Shown: positions 1 through 6,150, counted from the stretch's first letter. The stretch: DNA of 8,189 nucleotides from Cyclobacteriaceae bacterium (GCA_009885605.1 VFKK01000345.1:1-8189), one strand, 5' to 3'. Translations and numbers: made by a program. The notes: a model not told the origin generated them from the letters alone.

Positions 1-165
1 CAACAATCCCATTGGGATGAAAACCTTTCCGTCTACGAAGTTTAGAAAAGGACTATTCTCCTGAATAATGTCAATTGTTCCTCGAAGAAGGGCAAACTTA
101 TAGGTGGTGCTTTTACTATCCCTTTCAATGATCTTACTGATATTTGAAAAAATCTCTTCATTCAT
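1..165 (-). CDS. N-terminal fragment of a possible HNH-endonuclease-family protein (runs off left edge)
   Basis: An open frame of 55 codons begins with ATG at 165 and runs without a stop to the window edge, so only the N-terminus is seen. The residues include a KFALLRGTIDII helix-like stretch after about residue 23, then a probable strand and a FIPMGLL segment. This pattern recalls the N-terminal region of HNH-type endonuclease proteins, in which a similar 'YKFALL' helix precedes a tryptophan/tyrosine-rich segment and a C-terminal HNH motif. The HNH motif would lie outside the window, so the family call is a recollection of pattern and not a demonstration. The gene lies in the same direction as the ATP synthase operon but behind a strong terminator, so it is probably transcribed separately. 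No clear promoter was found in 166-225. It could equally be an unrelated hypothetical protein. Confidence 0.5.
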   Translation of the reverse strand, partial: MNEEIFSNISKIIERDSKSTTYKFALLRGTIDIIQENSPFLNFVDGKVFIPMGLL

Positions 166-225
166 GGACGTTGAAAATTAATTAGACCTAAAAATTCAAT
201 TTAACTCAAAGACTCTAAATGTCCT

Positions 226-261
226 AAAACAAAAAAACCACAACCCTTGCGAGCTGTGGTT
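226..261 (-). terminator. Rho-independent terminator of the ATP synthase operon
   Basis: Read on the minus strand, 261-251 (AACCACAGCTC) pairs with 246-236 (GGGTTGTGGTT) to form an 11-bp stem that includes two G-T wobbles. It is closed by a GCAA loop of the stable GNRA type. A run of seven T follows from 237 to 231 (the first two also belong to the stem), then G and four more T. The hairpin starts 22 nt after the atpG stop codon. It marks the end of the operon and isolates it from the gene at the left edge. Confidence 0.88.
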
Positions 262-283
262 CTGAGTTTGGATCTATTGGTTC

Positions 284-1156
284 TTATTTTCCTCCGAGGG
301 CATTGGCACCGGAGACGATCTCGAGGATCTCATTGGTGATGGCTGCCTGACGGGTTCTGTTATACATTAATCGAAGTTCTTTCAGAAGTTCTCCGGCATT
401 TTCGGTTGCCTTATCCATGGCGGTCATTCGGGCGCCGTGCTCAGAAGCATTGCTTTCCAGAATGGCTTTGTAGAATTGCACTCTAAGGGCTTTAGGGACC
501 AATTCCTGAATGATAAATTCTCTGGATGGCTCCAGTAAATAATCTGTATCAGGAGCTATTTCTCCCTTTATCTCTTCACTTGCCATTGGCAAAAACTGCT
601 CCGTACGGATAACCTGAGTAGCGACGTTTTTGAATTCATTAAAAACCAAAACCACGTGATCGAATTCTCCCTTTACGAAAGAATTCATTGCATAATTGGC
701 AGCATCCCGAATTTTGTCACTAGACAAATCATGAAACAAGCCCTGGAATTGCTCAATTATAGGATACTTTGATTTCTTAAAGAACTCAAATGATTTCTTT
801 CCAATGGGCATGATCGTAATCTCCGCTCCGGAAAATTGACCCCCGATAGCGGCAGTAGTAGCCTTGATGACGTTGGTATTAAAAGCACCGCAAAGTCCTT
901 TGTCTGAAGTGATCGGGATCAAAAGGACCTTCTTCATTTCTCGCTTTTCGGAATAGATCAAATCTAAATCTCCTTCGGATGCGGAAGAGACATTATTCAG
1001 AATGGCAGTCAACTTCTTAGAGAATGGACGCATCATAATGATTTTGTCCTGAGCTCTTCTAAGCTTCGCCGCAGATACCATTTTCATAGCTTTGGTAATC
1101 TGCTGTGTGGAGACTACCGAAGTGATCCTTTGCTTTACTTCCTTAAGATTAGCCAT
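284..1156 (-). CDS. atpG: F1Fo ATP synthase gamma subunit
   Basis: The 290-residue product is the central rotor shaft of F1, which couples c-ring rotation to conformational change in the alpha/beta hexamer. The N-terminal helix (MANLKEVKQRI, then QQITKAMKMVSAAKLRRA at about 18-35) and the C-terminal helix (RMTAMDKATENA near 243-254, ITNEILEIVSGANAL near 273-287) are the two conserved coiled-coil arms of the family. The conserved central DKGLCGAFN stretch is also present, near 85-93. Length matches bacterial gamma subunits. It is the last gene of the operon: 64 nt with a strong hairpin separate it from atpA, and the operon terminator follows. No epsilon or beta gene follows, unlike the E. coli order in which atpD and atpC come after atpG. 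Confidence 0.97.
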   Translation of the reverse strand: MANLKEVKQRITSVVSTQQITKAMKMVSAAKLRRAQDKIIMMRPFSKKLTAILNNVSSASEGDLDLIYSEKREMKKVLLIPITSDKGLCGAFNTNVIKATTAAIGGQFSGAEITIMPIGKKSFEFFKKSKYPIIEQFQGLFHDLSSDKIRDAANYAMNSFVKGEFDHVVLVFNEFKNVATQVIRTEQFLPMASEEIKGEIAPDTDYLLEPSREFIIQELVPKALRVQFYKAILESNASEHGARMTAMDKATENAGELLKELRLMYNRTRQAAITNEILEIVSGANALGGK

Positions 1157-1181
1157 CAGTGGTTGCTTTGTACTTCTATAT

Positions 1182-1208
1182 AAAACCCGGGAGGGATTAG
1201 CCTCCCGG
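1182..1208 (-). promoter_or_regulatory. Terminator-like hairpin between atpA and atpG
   Basis: On the minus strand a perfect 8-bp GC-rich stem, CCGGGAGG (1208-1201) with CCTCCCGG (1194-1187), closes a 6-nt loop. G and only four T follow. It lies just after the atpA stop codon and inside the 64-nt gap before atpG. The short T-run suggests a leaky terminator, or a 3'-end/RNA-stability element, rather than full termination, because atpG must still be transcribed. The structure is read directly; its regulatory role is inferred. Confidence 0.7.
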
Positions 1209-1220
1209 AATTCAGTTCAA

Positions 1221-2798
1221 TTATTTCGCGTATTTAGGAGCAAGCTCAGCCGCCGCAGTAGTCAACAACTTTCCTGCTCCGTCGATATCTCCTTTCAGGA
1301 TCAATTGAAGTGCTTCAGGATAAGAAGCTGCCAACAAAATGTAGAACTCCTTCTCAAATGCTCTTGCTTTATCAACAGGAACGGTGTCCATCAGGCCTTT
1401 GGTAGAAGCATAAATGATTGCTACCTGATTGGCTACGGATACCGGTGCATACTGAGGCTGCTTCAGGATTTCCTGATTTCTTCTTCCTCTTTCGATCGTA
1501 CGTTTGGTCGTTGCATCAAGATCAGAACCGAACTTGGAGAATGCTTCCAATTCACGGAATTGAGCCTGATCCAATTTCAAGGTACCGGCAACTTTCTTCA
1601 TCGATTTGATCTGAGCGTTACCACCTACCCGGGATACGGAGATACCTACGTTGATCGCAGGACGTATACCGGAGTTGAAAAGGTTGGTCTCCAAGAAGAT
1701 CTGACCATCCGTAATCGAAATTACGTTTGTCGGGATATACGCAGAAACGTCACCTGCCTGAGTTTCAATGATTGGAAGTGCAGTCAAAGAACCTCCACCT
1801 TTTACCAGATGCTTGATAGAATCCGGAAGATCGTTCATCTGACGAGCGATTGTGTCAGAGTTGTTGATCTTGGCAGCTCTTTCGAGAAGTCTGGAGTGAA
1901 GGTAAAAAACGTCACCAGGATATGCTTCACGTCCCGGAGGTCTTCTCAACAAAAGAGAAACTTCACGGTATGCTACTGCTTGCTTGGAAAGGTCATCGTA
2001 TACTACCAATGCCGGACGACCGGTATCTCTGAAAAATTCTCCGATCGCTGCACCTGTAAACGGAGCAAAGAACTGCATCGGAGCAGGGTCAGAAGCCGGG
2101 GCTGCTACTACTACTGTGAAAGGAAGTGCGCCGCCTTTTTCCAAAGCTGCAACAATACCTGCTACAGTGGAAGCTTTCTGGCCTATGGCTACATAAATAC
2201 AGAAAACGGGCTCACCTCTCTCATAAAATTCTTTTTGGTTCAAAATGGCATCCAAAACTACCGCAGTCTTACCTGTCTGACGGTCTCCGATTACCAATTC
2301 TCTTTGTCCTCTTCCGATTGGAATCATCGCATCAATAGACTTGATACCAGTTTGAAGAGGTTCGGTCACAGGTTGTCTGTAGATTACACCCGGTGCTTTA
2401 CGCTCCAAAGGCATTTCATACAATTCACCTGAGATTGGGCCTTTTCCATCGATTGGCATACCTAGCGTATTCACAACCCGACCGAGCATTCCCTCGCCTA
2501 CCATGATGGAGGCGATTTTCTTGGTTCTCTTTACAGTATCGCCTTCTTTGATTGATTTAGAATCACCAAAGAGTACGGCTCCTACGTTATCTTCTTCCAG
2601 GTTGAGAACCATTGCTTTCATGCCGTTGTCGAATTCCAACAACTCTCCTGACTGAGCCTTGGAAAGTCCATAGATTCGAGCTACACCATCTCCAACTTGG
2701 AGAACTGTACCCACTTCTTCGAGTTCAGCTGCGGTTCTTATGCCGGCGAGTTGCTCTCTCAAAATTGCCGATACTTCATCAGGTCTTACTTCTGCCAT
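1221..2798 (-). CDS. atpA: F1Fo ATP synthase alpha subunit
   Basis: The 525-residue product is the non-catalytic nucleotide-binding subunit of the F1 hexamer, present in three copies. The order is an N-terminal beta-barrel (about 25-95), a RecA-like nucleotide-binding domain (about 96-390) and a C-terminal helical domain. The Walker A motif GDRQTGKT is at 171-178 and the Walker B strand ALVVYDDL is at 263-270. The alpha/beta signature PAINVGISVS is at 380-389, followed by R390, the equivalent of the arginine finger that reaches the beta active site. The SLTALPIIETQAGDVSAYIP block (about 337-356) is typical of alpha. Length is usual for Bacteroidota. It starts 17 nt after atpH and is followed by a strong hairpin before atpG. 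Confidence 0.98.
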   Translation of the reverse strand: MAEVRPDEVSAILREQLAGIRTAAELEEVGTVLQVGDGVARIYGLSKAQSGELLEFDNGMKAMVLNLEEDNVGAVLFGDSKSIKEGDTVKRTKKIASIMVGEGMLGRVVNTLGMPIDGKGPISGELYEMPLERKAPGVIYRQPVTEPLQTGIKSIDAMIPIGRGQRELVIGDRQTGKTAVVLDAILNQKEFYERGEPVFCIYVAIGQKASTVAGIVAALEKGGALPFTVVVAAPASDPAPMQFFAPFTGAAIGEFFRDTGRPALVVYDDLSKQAVAYREVSLLLRRPPGREAYPGDVFYLHSRLLERAAKINNSDTIARQMNDLPDSIKHLVKGGGSLTALPIIETQAGDVSAYIPTNVISITDGQIFLETNLFNSGIRPAINVGISVSRVGGNAQIKSMKKVAGTLKLDQAQFRELEAFSKFGSDLDATTKRTIERGRRNQEILKQPQYAPVSVANQVAIIYASTKGLMDTVPVDKARAFEKEFYILLAASYPEALQLILKGDIDGAGKLLTTAAAELAPKYAK

Positions 2799-2815
2799 GA
2801 TCTATATGATTAATG

Positions 2816-3385
2816 CTATTTGAATAATTTGCTTTCGTACTGATTTTGGCTAAACTGAGTTTTAAGAATCCTCAGTTTGGTACTCAAAGATTCGTCTAAT
2901 TGACGGTCATTGACTCTCAAAATAAATCCTCCGATCAATTCTGTATTGATTTTTTCAACCAACTGAACGGTTTCCAAACCGCTGATTTCCTTCACTATTT
3001 TTATGAATTCTGCTTTTTGATCATCCGTGATCTTGGAGGCTGTAGTCACCTCTGCTACTTGTATATTGTTATGGAGATTGTATAGCGTCTGTAATTCTTT
3101 CGCAATTTCTATCAACACATTTTCACGGTTCTTTCTGCAGATGATCTCAAAGAAAGACATCGTAGATTTTGTAGCTCCACGCGTTGCAAAAAGTGCTTTC
3201 AACACTTTTAGCTTTTTGTCAGAGGGGATGATGGGATTTTTCATCGCCAACTCCAAGTCTCTGTTTGACTTCGCCAAATTGGCCAAGTGAAGAAAATCCT
3301 GATATACCTCTTCCAACTCACCCCTTTCGATGGCAAGTTCCATCAGAGATTTGGCATAAGCATATGCTACTCTATGATTTGACAT
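2816..3385 (-). CDS. atpH: F1Fo ATP synthase delta subunit (OSCP)
   Basis: The 189-residue product joins the peripheral stalk (b dimer) to the top of the alpha/beta hexamer. The N-terminal helical domain (MSNHRVAYAYAKSLMELA at 1-18) matches the family's opening R-YA-AL-E pattern. The C-terminal signature is clear: ELIGGFILRVNDRQLDESLS near 149-168, followed by KLRILK. Length agrees with the usual 175-190. The ATG at 3385 lies 9 nt after the atpF stop, so the two genes are tightly linked. No purine-rich Shine-Dalgarno sequence is present; the start is directly preceded by CCTCC on the coding strand, which is unusual, though Bacteroidota often lack canonical sites. Confidence 0.95.
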   Translation of the reverse strand: MSNHRVAYAYAKSLMELAIERGELEEVYQDFLHLANLAKSNRDLELAMKNPIIPSDKKLKVLKALFATRGATKSTMSFFEIICRKNRENVLIEIAKELQTLYNLHNNIQVAEVTTASKITDDQKAEFIKIVKEISGLETVQLVEKINTELIGGFILRVNDRQLDESLSTKLRILKTQFSQNQYESKLFK

Positions 3386-3394
3386 GGAGGCGGA

Positions 3395-3889
3395 TTAGTT
3401 AATATTAGTTTCCTTGATGAATTGATCCACGAGCTCTTTCTGAGCTTTGTCATCAGACAATGTTTTTCTCAACAGCTTCTCCGTTACTTCCAGCGTTAGG
3501 ATCGCTACTTGGTTTTTCACTTCTGTCAAAGCAGATTTTTTCTCAGTTTCGATTACAGCTTTTGCATTTGCGATCATCTGGGCTCCGGCTTTTCCCGATT
3601 CCAATTTTGCGTCCTCGATCATCTTCAAAGAAGCTTCGTGAGCCTTTTTCAGGATGTTATCTCTTTCCAATCTTGCTTCAGCGAGTAATTTCTCATTTTC
3701 AGCTTTCAGATTAGCCATTTCATTTCTGGCAGTTTCGGCTGCTTTCAACGCATTTTCGATGCTGCTTTCTCTCTCGTCCAAAGCTGCAAGCATTGGCTTC
3801 CAGGCAAATTTGATGAGGATGAAAAGAAGGCCTAAAAAGCCAAACAGCTGCCAAAATATAAGACCGGTACCTGGTGTTATTAAATCCAT
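3395..3889 (-). CDS. atpF: F1Fo ATP synthase b subunit
   Basis: The 164-residue product forms the membrane-anchored dimeric peripheral stalk. The start chosen is the ATG at 3889, giving MDLITPGTGLIFWQL, the typical opening of Bacteroidota b subunits. One transmembrane helix follows (about residues 8-27), then the conserved KPML-ALDERE segment. A long charged, alanine-rich coiled coil with many EA/KA repeats (about 35-155) makes up the rest. An in-frame upstream ATG at 3952 would add 21 residues. It was not used because that extension is translated through the hairpin after atpE and does not match the family. Spacing is 80 nt from atpE and 9 nt to atpH. Confidence 0.95.
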   Translation of the reverse strand: MDLITPGTGLIFWQLFGFLGLLFILIKFAWKPMLAALDERESSIENALKAAETARNEMANLKAENEKLLAEARLERDNILKKAHEASLKMIEDAKLESGKAGAQMIANAKAVIETEKKSALTEVKNQVAILTLEVTEKLLRKTLSDDKAQKELVDQFIKETNIN

Positions 3890-3921
3890 GGAGGTATATT
3901 TTATTTCAAATTGTTCAATAA

Positions 3922-3961
3922 AAAGAAAGAAAAGGGAAAGGCCAATCGCCAATCCCTTTCC
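3922..3961 (-). promoter_or_regulatory. Terminator-like hairpin between atpE and atpF
   Basis: On the minus strand GGAAAGG (3961-3955) pairs with CCTTTCC (3941-3935) across a 13-nt loop that contains GATTGG twice. A competing 7-bp stem, AAAGGGA (3959-3953) with TCCCTTT (3937-3931), overlaps it. A pyrimidine-rich TTTTCTTTCTTTTT-like tract follows. It begins 8 nt after the atpE stop codon. It looks like a weak intrinsic terminator or a processing/stability structure that would favour atpE over downstream genes. The function is inferred. Confidence 0.6.
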
Positions 3962-3969
3962 TAATTTTG

Positions 3970-4227
3970 TTAGGCGATACCCGCGATGTTAAGGGCAATC
4001 AACAAACAGATAACCGCTGCGAACAGGGAAACAACCTCGATCAAGGCAGCGATGATCAACATAGCGCCTTGGATCTTACCGGCAGCCTCAGGCTGACGAG
4101 CAATTGCTTCCATTGCCTGACCACCAATACGACCGATACCCAAACCTGCACCAATCGAAACAAGTCCCGCACCGATACCAGCTCCCATAAGAGCGTAGCC
4201 AACAGTCAATAAGATAGAAGTTAACAT
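3970..4227 (-). CDS. atpE: F1Fo ATP synthase c subunit
   Basis: The 85-residue proteolipid is a hairpin of two membrane helices that assembles into the rotating c-ring. Helix 1 (about 5-33) carries the glycine/alanine repeat GAGIGAG...GAGLGIG. The polar loop is R44-Q45-P46, the canonical RQP that contacts gamma/epsilon. Helix 2 (about 52-80) contains E64, the ion-carrying carboxylate. E64 is followed by V65-V66, and helix 1 lacks a glutamine, so the polar residues typical of Na+-binding c-rings are absent and H+ is the expected ion. The gene is 38 nt downstream of atpB and is followed by a terminator-like hairpin, in keeping with the need for many c copies per complex. Confidence 0.97.
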   Translation of the reverse strand: MLTSILLTVGYALMGAGIGAGLVSIGAGLGIGRIGGQAMEAIARQPEAAGKIQGAMLIIAALIEVVSLFAAVICLLIALNIAGIA

Positions 4228-4265
4228 AGAAATAGAATTTATAAATTGAACAAAGAAATTAAGAT

Positions 4266-5294
4266 TTAATGATGATCAACGTGCTCATGCTCAGCGACTG
4301 CAGAGCCGATGTACATCGCCGAGAACAGCGTAAATACATAAGCCTGAATCGTAGCAACAAGCAATTCGATCAAATTGATAAAGGTTACCATCAGCGTACT
4401 TACGATGCCTATGGTATAAGATTCAAAGATGAAACCCAGTGCTATGAAACCCAGAAGCACAATGTGGCCCGCGGTGATCGCAACAAAAAGTCGGACTGTC
4501 AATGCAAATGGCTTGGTAAACAAACCGATGATTTCCACAGGAACCATGATCAAAAGCATCGGAATCGGCACGCCTGGAGTTGCAAATACGTGTTTCCAAT
4601 ATTCCTTATTACCATTCCAGTTGGTAAGGATGAAAGTCAAAATCGCTAACACAAAAGTCACGGCGATATTTCCGGTCATGTTAGCCGCACCAGGCATTAA
4701 GCCCATCAAGTTACCAAACCAGATGAATAGGAAAAGTGTGATCAGATACGGGACAAATTTCTTGTATTTCGGACCGATTGATTTCATTGCTATTTCGTCT
4801 CTGACGAAAATCACGATCGGTTCAATAAGAGAAGCTGCTCCTTTAGGGGCGACAGCTCCATTTTTCTTGTAATGTGATGCTGCTGAGAGCGAAACATACG
4901 CTACCACAATCATCACCAAGAACATCATTGCTACATTTTTTGTAATCGAAAACTCGATAAAGCTTCCTTCGTCAACCCGACCCAAATGGTCATGATCATC
5001 AATGAAATATCCTTCATGGGCGTATTCCTTACCAAACGCATGAGTTTCGTGGTTTTGAAAATCTTTGGAGCTGAAAAATTCTAGACCCCTGTCACCTGAA
5101 TACACAATCACAGGTAAGGGCAATGTCACGTGGGTGAGTCCAAAAGTAGCAAAATGCCACTCGTGTGAATCTACAACGTGATGCATGATAAAACTTGTCT
5201 TGTCTTCTTCTGACCCAGCTGCAAGAGTTGGACTTGAAAAACCCAGCAGAAAAGCTGATACTAAAAGACTTAGGAACAGTAGTTTACGCGTCAT
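4266..5294 (-). CDS. atpB: F1Fo ATP synthase a subunit with signal peptide
   Basis: The 342-residue product forms the proton half-channels of Fo. The start is taken at 5294, giving MTRK followed by a hydrophobic stretch and SPTLA-A, a good signal peptide with cleavage near residue 26; such N-termini are common in Bacteroidota a subunits. The in-frame ATG at 5360 would add 22 non-family residues and overlap the preceding gene. A His/Asp-rich periplasmic region follows (about 38-110), then five or so membrane helices from about 117. The essential arginine is R268 in ALTVRLF. E254 and the last-helix block LIELLVATIQAYVF (E310, Q316) are present. The position four after R268 is A272, where family members normally have Asn (RLFANITAGH-like). 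The C-terminus is His-rich (EHEHVDHH). Confidence 0.95.
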   Translation of the reverse strand: MTRKLLFLSLLVSAFLLGFSSPTLAAGSEEDKTSFIMHHVVDSHEWHFATFGLTHVTLPLPVIVYSGDRGLEFFSSKDFQNHETHAFGKEYAHEGYFIDDHDHLGRVDEGSFIEFSITKNVAMMFLVMIVVAYVSLSAASHYKKNGAVAPKGAASLIEPIVIFVRDEIAMKSIGPKYKKFVPYLITLFLFIWFGNLMGLMPGAANMTGNIAVTFVLAILTFILTNWNGNKEYWKHVFATPGVPIPMLLIMVPVEIIGLFTKPFALTVRLFVAITAGHIVLLGFIALGFIFESYTIGIVSTLMVTFINLIELLVATIQAYVFTLFSAMYIGSAVAEHEHVDHH

Positions 5295-5313
5295 CAACTC
5301 TAATATTTGAGGG

Positions 5314-5697
5314 CTACTTCGAAATCGGGCGCAAGTTAGAAAGAAAGGTGTAGATATCAAAAACTAGGTAGAACAAAAAAATCGTGAAGAAATCACCAAT
5401 AAACAGAATAATATTCTGAATTCCGGGCAATACGACGATGGTAATAAACACCATTGAAGCAATGAACCGAAGGACTGTCCCCAAAACCATGATATTGAAG
5501 AAGTTTTCTGAAAATGATCTCAGCAATAAACCTGATATTATGCTGATTATAAGAGACAGAATCAGGATGAAAAAGTAGATGTTCCAGATTTTTTCATGAA
5601 TCAGCTGAGGAAAAATCAAACCAAGGATTCCAATCAAAGCTGCAACAAGAGCCGAAAAAAGGAAAAATTGAAGTTGAACATTACGAAGTAATTTCAT
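5314..5697 (-). CDS. AtpI-like four-helix membrane protein of the ATP synthase operon
   Basis: The 127-residue product is almost wholly hydrophobic, with four predicted membrane helices at about 8-30, 38-59, 66-90 and 95-119 and short basic termini (KLLR at the start, NLRPISK at the end). An arginine, R77, sits within the third helix. Topology and position directly upstream of atpB match the AtpI-type accessory proteins, which have been linked to c-ring assembly or ion supply. Sequence similarity to classical AtpI is weak, so the role is inferred from place and topology. Its stop codon lies 19 nt before the atpB start. Its own ATG lies 4 nt downstream of a possible 28-codon small ORF in a tandem repeat and shares the ATGAAAT sequence with the repeat units. 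Confidence 0.75.
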   Translation of the reverse strand: MKLLRNVQLQFFLFSALVAALIGILGLIFPQLIHEKIWNIYFFILILSLIISIISGLLLRSFSENFFNIMVLGTVLRFIASMVFITIVVLPGIQNIILFIGDFFTIFLFYLVFDIYTFLSNLRPISK

Positions 5698-5701
5698 CTG
5701 T

Positions 5702-5788
5702 TTATAATTTGTTTTTTATGGTCAGATGGAATCTCGCAAGGTTGATAATCATTCCAAAGTGTGACGAAAACGTCTTGCTCGATTTCAT
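5702..5788 (-). other. Possible 28-codon small ORF in repeat copy 2
   Basis: An ATG at 5788 opens 28 codons ending in TAA at 5704-5702. The peptide begins MKSSKT and contains GMII and LARFH, and it is basic at the C-terminus. The stop codon lies 4 nt before the AtpI-like start, a spacing that would suit translational coupling. Against a selected peptide, every coding difference from the sister copy changes the amino acid and the two end at different codons. There is no recognisable family, and expression is unproven. Confidence 0.3.
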
Positions 5789-5804
5789 ATGATTATAATT
5801 TGAT

Positions 5805-5879
5805 TTAAAAGGCCATATGGAATCTCGCATGGCTGATAATCATTCCTCCCTGTAACGTCTGCGTCTTGCTCGATTTCAT
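5805..5879 (-). other. Possible 24-codon small ORF in repeat copy 1
   Basis: An ATG at 5879 opens 24 codons ending in TAA at 5807-5805. The peptide shares MKSSKT, GMII and ARFH with the one in the neighbouring copy but differs in the middle (QTLQG) and at the end (MAF). It starts 43 nt after the atpZ stop. It is too short for family recognition. It may be a leader peptide, or an accident of the nucleotide repeat. Confidence 0.28.
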
Positions 5880-5922
5880 CTTGGAGGTTTTGCTCACAAA
5901 ATTACCCGATTTTTTCAAATGC

Positions 5923-6150
5923 TCATTTATCCTTCTTAATCGAAACCCAAAGCTGATAAAAAGCGAGAAAAACGGATAAAAAGCAGAACAAAAGCAACCA
6001 AATCGGAAACTTCATCTCACTTTTCTGTTGAATCCACCAACCCAGCCACGTGCCGGCGCCAATAACCGAAAACAGCTGAAAAGATAGGCCTATGTACTTT
6101 ACATAGACAGGTGGGCCAGTTAGTTTTTCTTTCGGTTTGAGTTCTGACAT
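5923..6150 (-). CDS. atpZ: AtpZ/AtpI-family small membrane protein
   Basis: The 75-residue product has a charged N-terminus (SELKPKEKL), then two membrane helices at about 19-40 and 48-69, and a lysine-rich end (KKDK). The stretch YVKYIGLSFQLFSVIGAGTW followed by LGWW matches the AtpZ pattern Y-KYSGLG-QM---I--G-W-G, with the conserved glycines on the first helix. Family members precede the ATP synthase genes in many bacteria and are associated with assembly of the Fo rotor. This is the first gene of the operon, with a promoter-like sequence about 35 nt upstream. It is separated from the AtpI-like gene by the tandem repeat. Confidence 0.85.
   Translation of the reverse strand: MSELKPKEKLTGPPVYVKYIGLSFQLFSVIGAGTWLGWWIQQKSEMKFPIWLLLFCFLSVFLAFYQLWVSIKKDK

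Larger units (their letters stand above)
5698..5879 (-). repeat. Two tandem 91-bp direct repeats between atpZ and the AtpI-like gene
   Basis: Copy 1 in transcription order covers 5879-5789 and copy 2 covers 5788-5698. They align without gaps over 91 nt with 19 differences, about 79% identity. Perfect blocks are the first 18 nt (ATGAAATCGAGCAAGACG), GGAATGATTATCA, TGCGAGATTCCAT and CAAATTATAA. The sequence just after copy 2 is again ATGAAAT, the start of the AtpI-like gene. GGAAT and ATTCC, 18 nt apart, form a short inverted repeat kept in both copies. The repeat lies in the transcribed operon. Whether it is a duplicated leader element, a member of a dispersed repeat family or a remnant of gene duplication cannot be told from this window. 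Confidence 0.93.

Noticed and set aside
166..235. Promoter for the left-edge gene
   Set aside because: Several TTTG-like and TA-rich sequences occur on the minus strand, but none has the 19-nt spacing and downstream box expected for Bacteroidota promoters.
1092..2432. 446-codon open frame on the plus strand
   Set aside because: It lies entirely antisense to atpA and the start of atpG, has a Cys/Arg/Ser-rich composition typical of a shadow frame, and shows no family motif.
3890..3952. Upstream ATG extending atpF by 21 residues
   Set aside because: The extension is encoded across the hairpin after atpE and does not match b-subunit N-termini, whereas the ATG at 3889 gives the expected MDLITPGTG opening.
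3970..4227. Na+-coupled c-ring
   Set aside because: Helix 1 has no Gln and E64 is followed by two valines, so the polar ligands of Na+-binding c subunits are missing.
5295..5360. Upstream ATG extending atpB by 22 residues
   Set aside because: It would overlap the AtpI-like gene by 47 nt and bury a good signal peptide; the ATG at 5294 starts directly at that signal peptide.
5698..5879. Tandem repeat considered as a CRISPR array
   Set aside because: There are only two adjacent 91-bp units, with no unique spacers between short identical repeats and no cas genes nearby.
5789..5879. GCCAT/ATGGC hairpin in repeat copy 1
   Set aside because: The pairing is lost in copy 2, where four of five pairs are broken without compensation, so it is not a conserved structure.
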